Shown one piece after another: positions 37,830 to 49,642 of a stretch of DNA of 64,000 nucleotides. A program made the translations under genes and the position numbers. Each line of letters begins with the position of its first letter. The first letter of the stretch is position 1. The notes under the pieces were generated by a model. The model made no database searches. It worked only from the letters and a program-made list of their open reading frames with translations, and was not told where the DNA came from. The stretch is from Acanthosoma haemorrhoidale. Its lineage: Eukaryota > Arthropoda > Insecta > Hemiptera > Acanthosomatidae. Location: NCBI GenBank assembly GCA_930367205.1, contig OV884012.1:36223520-36287519 (forward strand), written 5' to 3'.

Positions 37830-38037
37830 CTATAAAACAAAATGAAAAGTGAAATAAACACACTTAATCAGTTATCACACTCTTCTGTTAATGAAATTGA
37901 GATGCTATAATGCAATATAGGTGATAAATCTAGCCTCCTTGAGCCTTAGCATTAACGGCATAAGTAAAACAATTAACATTTGTATATTAATATTAAAAAG
38001 ATATGTAGTATTTACTTGAATATAAATCTTTTTTTAC

Positions 38038-38162
38038 CTTCCAACTTTTTCATATTGTTGTTTATCCCTGACCACATCATTAATCATACCCCTGACTACG
38101 CTCCATGGTTCCTCAGCATACGTTAAAACTAGGCATGCAAATAACATGGGTAACTGGAACAT
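38038..38162 (-). CDS. Secreted Pro/Val-rich protein, exon 1 (signal peptide)
   Basis: Minus-strand 125-nt exon from ATG at 38,162 to donor GGAAG|gtaaaa. It encodes MFQLPMLFACLVLTYAEEPW and a further 21 residues. The first 16 residues form a short hydrophobic signal peptide, with likely cleavage after TYA. The outgoing phase 2 joins exon 2 through AG|C (Ser), and the two exons together give exactly 262 codons including the stop. Secretion is therefore supported by the spliced frame and not by exon 2 alone. The intron between the exons is 208 bp. Confidence 0.85.
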
Positions 38163-39110
38163 ACATTAATGACAATATAAAAAATCTTGACTGAACTATA
38201 AGCTGATATATTTTAAAAGTCTAGAAGATTTATTTTATCTAGGATAATACAAAAAAAAATTATTGAAATTCGAATTTATGTATATTTTCCTCTATATTTA
38301 AAGTACTTTATTTTAAAAATAAAACTTTTTACAGCAAACAATACACAAGTACTATAAGCTGTGACTTTTATATTTTGTTTTTTTTCCACATAAGAGGTTC
38401 TTTAGCCAAATCAACTTCACTTGACACAGTACCAAACATTCAAACACAGTATCAAAATAGTAGTCGGTTTGGAGGAGGTCACGAAGCCGCCTCCACATCC
38501 ACTCGAATTAGGGTGAACGGGGAGGCGGGAATGGAAGTTCTGATAGAGGGAGGTTGGAAGAATGAAATGATGAGGTCATTACAGGGACTGGGTCCGAAGG
38601 ATATTGGAGGGCATGGCACTCCCCCATACCGTAGGACCAGGTGTGTAAGTCACTCTCTTGTTTTCTATTGCTTTTTTTGAACGACAGTCCATGAGGCGAA
38701 GAAGTAATTTGAATCATCTGATAGTTTCTTGAAGTTAGGACATAATGTGAGGGCCCTAAGTGAGTCGCTTGCCTAGTGTAAGTCCTAGGACAGGACTAGT
38801 CATTCTATTAGTCCCAAACAAAATTCTAGTGACAGTCTTATGGAAAATTCATATTAAAAACTCATATATAAAATTCGTTGGTTTAACAAATGGATTGCCT
38901 GATATACCATTTATTTACTACCCTAAATAAATTTAATTTATATTTCATAATTTTTTCATATTTTTCGTCATTCATATTTTATAATTCTTATTTTGGGTTA
39001 GGCTTTTAATACATTTTACAATGTTTATGTTTTTTTTAGATTGATTTTAAAGAGAACGTGTGGAATTTACTTTATTAAATTTGTTAATTTAAAAAAATAA
39101 ATAGCCGTAT
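38163..39110. other. Upstream flank of the Pro/Val-rich protein gene
   Basis: AT-rich except for a GC-richer block at about 38,460-38,650, with an open plus-strand frame that has no recognised domain. It may be a transposon fragment. Confidence 0.35.
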
Positions 39111-39112
39111 CC

Positions 39113-39330
39113 AAGGCTTGTTGGCTTAGCCCTCTTACTATCTACAGAGACCCGGATTCGATTCCCGTTTTACCTTTAATGTTTTTTTTTCTGAGGAGAA
39201 AGCGACCAGGTTCTCTCAGCCTTCTAAAAGAAAATAAGCGGCTGCCTGATGACTAAAGAAGTGGCATACACGGTTTAGAGAACCGAAATAAAAGTTTGAG
39301 GGGTAATAGCCTAGCAACAATCTCGGAAGT
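39113..39330 (+). repeat. tRNA-derived SINE
   Basis: A-box-like TTGGCTTAGCCC and B box GGATTCGATTCCC at 39,154-39,166, followed by a body of about 150 bp that does not look like tRNA. The layout is that of a SINE head and body. The 3' end is not clear. Confidence 0.55.
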
Positions 39331-40039
39331 GTTATGCCACGGATTTTTTGATAAAAAATAATCTAATATTTACTGTACGTCAAGTGGAATTTTAGTCGGT
39401 GTTATAACAGGCAGAAACGTCTATGAAAACGTGTGATTTCTGAATGAGATTCCCAATCATAAAAAAAAAATTCCGCAAACTTTAAAAGTTTTTATAACTC
39501 CTTGACGAGCTCTCCCACAATTAGTAAGGTTTGTGGTTTTGAATAAAACAGCAAAGAAGTCCTGAAAGGTTCTTGTCGCTAGAAGTACAAGTGGACCATG
39601 TAAAGAACCAATGTCATCCGATTTATCAATAGGTTCAGCTTTATAAGGGAAGCATCTACGAAATAACTGTTATAGTTTATATTTATAGTTTGTAATCCAC
39701 AATAGGGGCAGCAGATAAACTGCGATACCTGCGAAAATTACTTGATAAGACAAGAAAGGGATTCATAAGAATCGAATTATAAGGAAATGCTAGTCCAACC
39801 ATTGAAAAAATCCTGGAAAGAACGTCAGTATCGCAAGGGGAGACCTATGTGAAGGAAATCCTGTTCTAGACATGAACGTATCCTAAATACTTTTGGAGAA
39901 AAATGGCCAGTGATAGATACCAGCGGAACAAATGGTGGAAGTCTGCTTTTCCACCGTTAAAAGCATAACCACAGGGATGTGGTGGAAGTGGAGTAAAAAA
40001 TGTGCAACCATAAAGACAGTATGGGTGGGCGATCTACAG

Positions 40040-40320
40040 TCCCTTAGCCCGAGAGGCATTACAAAAGATCCAGCTCTCCTCGCAGGGAATCGAACCAGCG
40101 GTAATTGACACTCCAGTCCTAAAATCGTCAGTGCATTTAGATGATACTGATATATCTTCAATAGCTAATCTACTCACCGATCTCATTCTTGCTACGACTG
40201 TGAGCCGACGGCTTGTACCGCTGGATATATAACTCCGCCAGTCCCCACCCTCCTGTCGATTGTAGTCGGATTCGATTGTTGCATGCTGTAGCCATCTCAA
40301 TGTTATTTGTCTTGAATTTT
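40040..40320 (-). repeat. tRNA-like repeat on the minus strand
   Basis: The minus strand has GGTTCGATTCC (40,096-40,086), a consensus B box, preceded by an ACTGGAGTGTCAATTACCGC stretch. The flanking sequence out to about 40,320 is GC-richer than its surroundings and probably belongs to the same repeat. A functional tRNA fold was not found. Confidence 0.45.
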
Positions 40321-41899
40321 GTTATGACTGCTCTCTTATATAAATGCCTTAATGCCGAGGAAAGGGCACTCTGCTTACATGCTGGCACGCTCCACAGGGC
40401 GAGTCATAACATAATTAATAAATAATATATATGATACTGCAGTTGGAGTTATTACCAGGATATTTCCGCGTATGACTGAAAATATAAATTATAAAGATTG
40501 GATAATACGACATATCACGGATTCTATCAAATAGTGTGCGCTCAATTCGCTCATGTGTTTGACGGCATTGAACATGATTCCATTCAAGAAGATTTGTTCT
40601 CAACGAATTTAAATCAATACAAACTTTAATTTTTGGTTGCATTCAGTAATTTCCTTGAGAAGGGTGAGTCCCGTTTCCTGCATGTCTAATTGCCTAGCCC
40701 GGAGAGAGTCTCTACTTTCATTCAGGTATGGGGCAATCAATCATCTTTGGCCTGTATGTCCTACGATAACTTCTAAGTTTTATCAAGGTCCAGCTCAGGA
40801 GCTATCTAAGATTTAATGTTATGGTTTGTTCCACGTTATTAAGGTAGTAACCAAAAAAAATCAGAGATGATAATAACTATTTTTTTGCGATTATTTAATG
40901 TCGTTTCATCATACATTGATCTCATTTTATATATTATACTAAAATACATAATAACATAATACAATTATATTTATTATTCTTTAATTGTTAAAACGCTAGT
41001 TTTAGTGACCAAGTTGCTTAAAATGAACTATTCTTGGTCAAAAATACCAGGTGGTCTTTTGGCAATCAATTTATGAGTTTTTAAGAAACTCGAGTCCCGC
41101 GAGTATCACTAGATATTGTTTCTTCATATTCTACACATTTCGATATCATATATTTTAAAAATAATACAGTAATAGTCGATAAATAAAAATTTGTAGTAAA
41201 AAAAAGATATTTTAAATAGTTACATAAAAAACGACGTGGTCCGAACTGATCCTTGGATCAACTTGTTTAATGTCATTTAGTTGTATTGTTTAACTTCAAG
41301 ACTATATAGCTGCAGTAACTATAGGATGCATGTTTGTAAACTGTTAGAGTTGAATTTATCAACGTATGAATATACTATATTCAATCATACGTTTTCTTGT
41401 TTATAACTAAAAATATTACATTACAATAAATGCATATTGTATTAATATTAAAAATAGTATTGAAAAACAATAACATATTTCCTCGGGAGAAGAATAGAAG
41501 AATACACTAATCATGTGATACAAAAAATCTTTATAAACTTAGCTCCGTATACTTTCAAATTATTACAGTAATTGTACCAGTCCAAAAAGGTTAATCATGT
41601 CATAATAAACAGCGAATATCTCAGGTTTGTTGTTATACTTTTTTTTGGTTTTGTATTTATTTGTCAACCTTTTCATTCAGTAAATTATACCTCATAACAT
41701 TCCAAATTTATTGTATTTAATATTTAGTCGATTACATTTTCACTTTATATCATGTTTCTTTGAAACACGCAAAATTTTATCTTATTTCTTTGATTTAATT
41801 GTATATATCTTGTTTCAATATAAGTTCTTGATGATGCCTTAACAGGTGACACATTAACTGTTTAATGATACTTTGTCAATAAAAGAAACTTTTTAAAGA
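40321..41899. other. Intergenic, no clear feature
   Basis: AT-rich without a recognisable element. Confidence 0.4.
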
Positions 41900-42282
41900 C
41901 TTAAGCTTGGTGAACAACCCATAGCGCAAAGATTTCCATGCGGATTTCTCTGGGGCCCTACAAACCAAGCAGTGTCTCCCCAAGCGATCCAGTCTGCCTC
42001 TCTCCGGTTCACACTTGCCTTTGGGATCCGGACGGTTTTCACCTACCCTTAGGTACCGAGTGTGAATTCGTAGTCATTCCAAGACCACATAAACTACCTA
42101 TAGTACCTACCTTGTTCCTCTTCTGAGCATAGTGCACTGTCGGGGCACATACCTATCAGATATGGAGTCATATAGCTCAGTAGTAAGACCTGTCATCAGG
42201 TAATCGTCCAGGTCATAGCCTATTCACTCTCACTCCGTCACCAGGGCTAGGATAACTAGGACATCCTCGTGACGACCCGACA
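41900..42282 (+). mobile_element. Solo LTR, related to the gypsy-type element
   Basis: The core CATAGTGCACTGTCGGGGCA followed by a CCTATCA..ATGGAGTCA block, the later CACCAGGGCTAGGATAACTAGG and the terminal CCCGACA match the R-U5 part of the LTRs at 13.2 and 19.4 kb in the same order, with many substitutions. No internal sequence is attached. The left border is not defined. Confidence 0.7.
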
Positions 42283-42585
42283 AGTACAACCAATATGCAT
42301 TCAAACTTCAACTAAAATCTGATGCATTACACAATTGAGGGGTTAGCTACGGCTGAGAAAAAGGTTTCAATTGTAGTTTTAGTATATATTGTAATTATAG
42401 TAAACAAATGTCCCAGCACATATCATTTATTATTTGTAAAAATACCGTTATATCCTACTAAATATATTTTTTAATTACCAAGTAATTTATTAGTTTTTTC
42501 TATTTTTTTTTTTAGTTTTATTTGTTCCGGCATTTGTGCACCGCGGCCTCACTGAGACCTATTGTGTGCCGTCCATGTCTCTGTC

Positions 42586-42800
42586 CTAAATATGTGACAA
42601 GCCCACGGCCTTTGCAAATCTGAGGATACTGAATGGATCGATCAGTTCACATAGTTTGGGGTCTACAATGCGATCACTACCAAAATGAAAGTATCGCCTT
42701 CTAGCTAAGTTATCACAGTCACATATTATATGACGTGCCGTTTCTCCCTCTTTCTTGCAGAATCTGCAGATTGGTGATCCCACTATCCCACCATGATCAG
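42586..42800 (-). mobile_element. LINE C-terminal zinc-knuckle fragment
   Basis: The minus-strand frame reads GSPICRFCKKEGETARHIIC, continuing with DCDNLARRRYFHFG. CxxC...H...C followed by L..RR...G is the usual C-terminal zinc-binding tail of jockey/R1-group LINE proteins. The frame ends at a stop at 42,586. Confidence 0.7.
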
Positions 42801-43040
42801 TGCCTGCCGGTCCCCGGAGGGCCTCCCCGAGGCGGACGCCGGGAGACAGCGCCAAACCCAGGCCTCCCCATCACAGAGGGCCCAGACCCAGCGCGCCCCC
42901 CAGCCCCCACCACGGGGCCACCCCCCGCAGCCGCCACAGTCCTCGCCTTGGGGCCATCCTTTGGAGTTGGCAAATTCGTCGTAGCGATCCCCTTCGACTC
43001 CTCCACCTCGGGATCGCTCCTTGCCTCCTCCACCTTTATT
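42790..43040 (-). other. GC-rich block next to the LINE tail
   Basis: About 250 bp of very high G+C in an AT-rich region. Open in several frames; the minus frame at 43,033-42,797 is Gly/Pro/Ala-rich. It may be 5' sequence of the same LINE or a separate insertion. No domain recognised. Confidence 0.4.
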
Positions 43041-44771
43041 TATTAGTTATTGGCTATTATTTTCCATAGGGCTGCTTTTATTTTTTAGCAAACACCGAAA
43101 CGTCAAGGAATGGATAATGTTTGAGGGGAAGAATACATCATTGTCCAACTTTATTTTAAAAAAAATAAAAGAGAGCCAAAGAAAAGAAATCAGAATCAAT
43201 TTGAAAATAAACAAACCAATATGTACATCACGTGTGGTGTTATTAACGTGCGGCTTGTTATAGATAATAGAACATCATTCAAATACGTGATAAAGTGATT
43301 CAAAGTGTAACTTTGTCATAAGTCATAAATTGTAAAAGTCATAAATGGCTGATTTATTTTTAATATATATATAATAATCAATGGATATATATAGAGAGAG
43401 ATTGTGGAACATGTTTTGTCAAAATCATAATGCACATTTCCTTGTGCGGGTTTTTTTTCATAATGATTATTTAGCTTCGCAAGAAAACAATAATTCTAAT
43501 CAATATAAACACTCAAGTATTCCTGTCTGAAAGTAAAACGGGGCAATATAACTAAAATACACAACTAGACTAGGATCAAGATCTCGAAGGACAAGCTGAT
43601 CCCAGTTAACTGGTCCAAGACCAGTTAGACATTAGCAGGACGATGCTTTTATATTTTGCTAGGATGATCATTCAGACGTTTTAGGCTTGGGAGAGGAGTC
43701 TGTTTCCCGGCTTGTGTTAGTTTGGAGGAGGCATTCTACTCAATACCTAGAAATGAAATTCGAAAAATAAAGGATTCAAACAAATTCTCATAAATGAACA
43801 TAAAAAAATCGTATTTATAAATGGGGAGAAGTCAGAAGCATTGTTTCTCTAGAAGTATAAAGCAGGGTGGCAATCGAAGTTTTTTGCTTTCCATAATCTG
43901 TCAGGATGATGTTTAGATAATCTTTAAAAGAAGAAAAGAAAGGCGTTTGATTTGATCCCGGTTTAGACGTAAGCTATGTTGTGCTAATGTGTATAATTAT
44001 AATTGATAGGTTGTAATTGATGGTTATTACGAAAATCTGACAAGAAAAGAAAGAATGATAAGTTCAAGGAATGGTCATGTAATACATGTAGGCAGAGAGG
44101 AGGAAGGGCTAGGATTATTTAGTGGTGGAAAAAAGTCTATGTAGTTAGGTAGGTATATCAAAATAGATGCGCATAAACATGTATTTTCCATTGTGATTCT
44201 GGAGTTCCTGGAGATATTTACACCAAACTTGGTAAACACTTAGTTTTCAAAACTATGGTAGAACAACTTATACTTTTAATCCATTTGCTGCTTAAAATAT
44301 GTTGTATTGATTAGATGTAATCATATAAATAAAGATATATAATTTAAAAACTACTTTTAATTACCTGTGAATTAAATTATTTCGATTTTAAACTATGCAG
44401 AATTCATTCCTTTTCCTGTCTAATGGAATATTGGGATAAATACCCTGATAACGGCGGGCAAGGAACGTTTGTATGTACGAAATAAACACGGAAACTGCTG
44501 AAGTCATTTTGAAAATTGGCATGTTCCTTAGACTTTCTGCTATACATAAAGGCTACGTATCTTCACCCTGATTATTATTATAATGAAAATAATGTTATTG
44601 CGTAAGAGCCAAAAGTTATATATATATATATTTGTACATGCTGTTATGATATTTTTGGTTAAGTAATAAAAAATTACATTTATCATAGGTTGATTTAAAC
44701 AGAGGAGAAGTTTCGTGGGAGCCAAATATATAATGAGGCTACTGATAGCCAGATCAACTTTTTCATACTGT
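43041..44771. other. Intergenic, no clear feature
   Basis: AT-rich without a recognisable element. Confidence 0.4.
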
Positions 44772-46345
44772 TTTTTTTTTTTTTCCACAAAACCCCTTTT
44801 TTGATCAAAAGTTTCACAATTTACACATTTCCGATTTATAGATTTCTCCTCTTACTGCATATCTGCGTATGCATTCGAAGGAGGGTAGAATTACAATAAC
44901 AATTTTCTATTTGAAGTTAAAATTACAAATCACTGAGTACAGGACCAGGTGATGGGGCTTCAGATTACAATGAGGGAACTACAAACTAAAACCTAAGACT
45001 AAAGCGTTCCTGCCGCGACAGCGTCCTGCCATCGATAGGGGAACGGAGCGGGGGTTATCGTGTTAAACACCGGGTTTTTCAAGTACTGTAGGGAGCCGAA
45101 AAATTTGATATGTTTACGTTGGATGAATTCAACCGTAGGCAAATCAAAGATCTCGTGAAGTTCACTGTTGCTCCGCTGCTCGAATAAAGTATGTCTGACC
45201 ACTTTCATCAGTATACCGTTTTGGAATTGTTGGAGTCGCCGAGGTGTCGTATACGTCAGATGACGAAAAAGCGGTGCATCATACAGCAGAGTAGGCCTGA
45301 GTACACTCTTGTAAACCCATAGCTTTAGACGCAGTAATAGATTGGGGGAAATCAGTAAATGGGTAAGCCGGTAAGACTTCGTGCGGGTTTGCTTAAACTT
45401 CCTGGCAAATTGGTTACTAAAACGGAGGTGTCTGTCCATTTTAATCCACAGATATACTAGGTTGTTGGCTGGTGAGTTTTGCTGCGTTCCTACAGTGTAA
45501 ATAGTTAGCAGCGGACTTTTTCCCTTTTGGAAGGAGAAAATTACGCAGTCAGTCTTACCCGCGTTTACAGAGGTATTGAGTCTCCTCAATCTCTCACTGA
45601 CCTGTTTACAGGCTACTTCAGCCTGTCTAAGAGCTACCTTGGCACTCATGTTGCTACTGTACACCGCTATATCATCAGCGAAAGCAGCAACTGTTGTGTT
45701 TTTATATCGGGCTCCTACAATTTCAGACGTTTACACGTTGAACAGTACAGGGGATAAAACAGCTCCTTGGGGTACTTCACAGGTCAGTGGTACAGCTTCG
45801 GAGAAGCTATCACACACCTGCACCCGCATCGATCTGTTGTTCAGGAAGCTAGCCAGAATTGAATAGAATTGCTCCGGGCATTCCCGGTGGCAGAGCATTT
45901 GACACAGTGTCCCGTGGGACACCGAGTCGAATGCTTGAGTGCAGTCATAGCCGTGGCTATGTTTCTATTCAAGTTATGGCTAGCTTCTGACTGTAACTTT
46001 AGAAGGGGATGCTCTGCGCTCATACTGGATTTAAATCCAGTCTGTTCTGGTGGAATGATGTCATTTTCCGCGCAGTAATTTTTGAGATAATTCAATAGAA
46101 TTTTCTCAAAAATTGTCCCCATTTGCGGTAGCAAGCTGATCGGGCGGTAGTGGGCTGGGTGATCTCCGCTCTTTGCTGGCTTGACAAACAACAAACAAAG
46201 AAACAATATGGCGTCTTTCCATTTGTCAGGAAGATACCCCAATCATATACAAGAGTTGTATAAGTGTGTGAGTTGTACTACCCCTCTCCTCGGCATTTGT
46301 TTGAGCAGAACTGTTTGTATCCCGTCGTGCCCTGGTGCTCGGTTT
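44772..46345 (-). mobile_element. 5'-truncated LINE, family A
   Basis: A T-run at 44,771-44,784 is the poly-A tail. The minus strand then carries, from 5' to 3', an EHQGTTGYKQFCSNK-like block (frameshifted), DKWKDAILF and GDHPAHYRPISLLPQMGTIFE, EQTGFKSSMSAEHPLLKLQS, a motif-A region disrupted near 45,950, CEVPQGAVLSPVLFNV, and the long C-terminal frame 45,664-44,999. The C-terminal protein is close to that at 9.2-9.86 kb. The copy lacks the endonuclease and has frameshifts around 45,730 and 45,940. Confidence 0.85.
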
Positions 46346-46750
46346 CCCTGAGGAAAAATTTTATTCCTTATATCGACCTGGTAAGTAAAATGACTCCAAG
46401 AAGAAATATTTTAATTAATAATAGAAAAAAAAAATCACAGTTAGGATTAGCCATTGGTCCCCTATTTGGCGCATTTTCTCATTCAGTGAAACAAAATCAA
46501 GCGTGCTTATTAACGATAACTGAACGTAAATTAAAAAAAATATTTCTTTAGTTCTAGTATTCTTATAATGCTTGAATTTCAGCCCAAGATAGTTTCAGTA
46601 GTTGCCACAAGTCACGATGCCCATATTCCTTATTATTATCGACTATATTATGCAGTTATCTAAGTAGTGTGTGTTACATCATGTTTTGTAAAGACTGTCG
46701 TAAATTGTGTACGTTACCTAGTTAAGTTGTAAATGAATAGATTTCGTCCG
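46346..46750. other. Spacer between two LINEs
   Basis: About 400 bp between the 5' ends of oppositely oriented LINEs. No domain recognised. The AATAAACTATTATTG near 46,764 could be the tail of another small element. Confidence 0.35.
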
Positions 46751-46775
46751 CCAATGTAATGACAATAAACTATTA

Positions 46776-48990
46776 TTGTTCTTGTTCTCCATTGACGGTA
46801 GAGTTGTAATCCCACATCCCACGAAGTACGACTATAGTCGAGCCGACTGGGACCTATATCGATTACAACTTTGCCACCAATTGCATACGGTTCCTATTGT
46901 CCGCACTACAGAGGATCGACAGGTAGCTTTCGTGACCGAGGTTATTGTCGATGCAGCTGACACTGCTATCCCTAAGGTTATCCCGAAGCCACTCATGCTC
47001 GAAAAACCACCAGACCATATTCTTCGACTAATTAAAAAAAAGGAATCGTCAAGCCAAGAAAGTAGTAAACTCTCTCACAACGTAAATTCGTGGCTTGATG
47101 AGGAATTGGAAGACGGCAATGTGGCAGGAACGGCTTCGTGGCTTACATGGCATCCGTAAGTTTTGGAAACTCTTTAGGACCACTACCAAGAAGGAACCAG
47201 GTTTCCGCGTCACCCCTACACAACGGAAGAACAGGTGATAATACTGGCCGACCACTATACCGCAGACAACGCCGCTAGGACAGGTAACTACCACGATCCT
47301 CAGCAGCTGAGGACAGGTCAGAACTATATGTTTGTCTCCCCGAAGCAGCTCAAGGCGATTCTTCGCTGGTGTCAGGAAAACCGAGCACCAGGGGGCGACG
47401 GGGTACAAACGGTATTGCTGAAACAGCTGCCGAGGAGAGGGATTGCCCAACTCTTTAACGTGTACAATTCATGTATCAGGTTGCGATACTTCCCGACAGT
47501 GTGGAAACAAGCTATCTTGTTCCCGCTGCGCAAGCCCACAAACAGAGGTGACCACCCAGCCCACTATCACCCGATCAGTCTCCTCCCTCACATGGAGAAG
47601 ATTCTCGAAAAGATAATACTGAACTCCCTGAAGGAGTTCTGTTCGGAAATTGCTATCATTCCGCACGAGCAGACAGGTTTTCAGGCTCATCTTAGTACAA
47701 AACATCCGCTTGTGAAGGTACAAACGGAAGCCACCCTCGGTATCAACGAGAATACAGCAACTGCTATGATCTCGTTGGACTGCACGCAGGCTTTCGATTC
47801 AATGTCCCACAGGATGCTGTGCCGACAGCTTTGCGACTGGGCATGCCCAGAGCAGCTATACACATGTTGGCTTCGTTCTTGAAGAACAGATGAGTGAGGG
47901 TACGGGTGGGTGATTGCCTCTCTAACCCATTCCCTCTGACTTGTGGAGTTCATCACGGTGCGGTTCTGTCTCCGGTTCTTTTCAGCTTGTACACATCTGA
48001 AATTGTTGGGACAAACTATAAGACAGCTACTGTAATCGCTTTAGCCGACGACATTGCTGTTTACAGCAGCAGCATGAGTGCACAAAGAGCTCTTACACAG
48101 GCCGAGTCAGTTTGTAACGTTATCAGTGACAGACTGGGCATGTTAAACATCAGTATAAACGCCGGGAAGACCGACTGCGTAATCTTCTTCCTCCAAAAGG
48201 GGAAAAAATACTTGCCAAAATCGTATAGTATAGGAGTTCAAGAGAACTCACCAGCTTTCTCAATGCACTATCTAGGTATAAAAATGGATAGGCATCTCCT
48301 TTTCTCTACTCAAATTAGTAATAAAATAAAAAAAGTACGACACCGGTCTTACCGGCTATCGCACTTGCTAACTTCATCCAACCTTTCGCTTCGTCTCAAA
48401 TTGATGATCTATAAATGTGTCCTACGGCCAGCTCTGCTGTATGGTGTCCCGCTATTTACCCACTTGACTGACAATACAGCCAAATGTCTCCAACACTTCC
48501 AGAATGGAATCATGCGAAAAGTGGTCCGACATACCTCTCTCGAGAGGTTGAAGAACGCTGACCTGCACCCGTTGCTTGGTGTGCCGTCGGTGGGCGAGTT
48601 CATCCACCGGAGACACATCAAGTTTTTTGACTCGTTGCAGCACCTGACCAACCCAGTGTTTAACACTATGACCCCACCACCCCTCCCGCATCGATGGCAA
48701 CAGACTGTCGGGGAAAATTTAGTTTAAGAATTAGTATGCAAGTTAGTTTTAAGGTTGATCAAAAAGGTGAGCCCCATCATCTTTATTAGTCAGTTTAGTC
48801 CAGTAAAGTTTAATGTATATCATTATACTTGTTTATTCATTATATAATTTTTATAAAATAACAAAACCTGTATATAATGTAGCAATGCTACAGGAAATAC
48901 AAAAATAATTTGTAAATAGATTCGCCTGAGGATCTATAATTATCTGTAAATTTAAAGGGACTATGAAGAAAAAAATAAATAAATAAAATT
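46776..48990 (+). mobile_element. Longest LINE copy in the window, family B
   Basis: The copy starts in the linker before the reverse transcriptase (SRADWDLYRLQLCHQLH, about 46,840) and runs through ILRWCQENRAPGGDGVQ (about 47,360), GDHPAHYHPISLLPHMEKIL, EQTGFQAHLSTKHPL, motif A as SLDCTQAFDSM (about 47,775), GVHHGAVLSPVLFSLYTSEI (about 47,945), LADDIAVYSSS at the YxDD position (about 48,045) and the C-terminal RRHIKFFDSLQHLTNPVF to a stop at 48,727. A 3' UTR ends in an (AAAT)-rich tail near 48,990. There are frame breaks near 47,160 and 47,880. The endonuclease is missing, so the copy is truncated and not autonomous. Confidence 0.88.
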
Positions 48991-49642
48991 TAAGCATGAA
49001 TATATTTTGATTTTTTATTAGAAAATTCTTGAATGATATTGTGACATTTTATATCATCTATTAGTTGTTATTGTGTGGAAAGTATCGCTAGACCTCAATT
49101 TTACCACCAAGTGTCTTTACGTGGCCATCAGTAATTCCAAATTGACGCTGCACTTGTTTTCTTTTTTCACTGATTAAGCGTAAAAATGTCGACGGCAAGT
49201 CGGGTCCCCGGGGTCAGATCGCATTTTTTTGAAACTTAATACTTATTACAATCGTACAACATTATTATATGGATCAGATTCGTGTATAGAGTAAATCTGC
49301 CAAGGCTTATAAATACATAGTGGCTTTATTATTACGTATTCATTTTATTATGTTATATTAACTGTTAAAATTATAAATATCTTAATTTTGGGACCATGGA
49401 AGAAATGAATAAATCCAATTATGTCTAATCAAAAAGGAATAAGACAAATAAGAATCAATTAAAAGAAATAAAGTGTTTAATAGCATTCTATCAGAGTAAA
49501 TAAATGCATAAAAAAATCATCATTTAGATAATAAAATACGTTTTATACAATATTAAATAAAATAAATATATTACTGGTTACTTCTTTATTAATAAATAAA
49601 TAAATTTAAAGATAATTAAAATGTTAGAAATAGTTCATAATT
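48991..49642. other. Intergenic, no clear feature
   Basis: Very AT-rich sequence up to the start of the inverted duplication. Confidence 0.4.

Noticed and set aside
37830..37861. Start at ATG 37,861 for the Pro/Val-rich protein
   Set aside because: This part is intron with a polypyrimidine tract and acceptor; the exon at 38,162-38,038 supplies a true signal peptide in phase.
42735..43069. Plus-strand Pro-rich frames of 63-103 codons
   Set aside because: They reflect the GC-rich block, which is open in several frames; nothing in them is recognisable.
48409..48700. Minus-strand frames opposite the family B LINE
   Set aside because: They are shadows of the reverse transcriptase frame on the plus strand.
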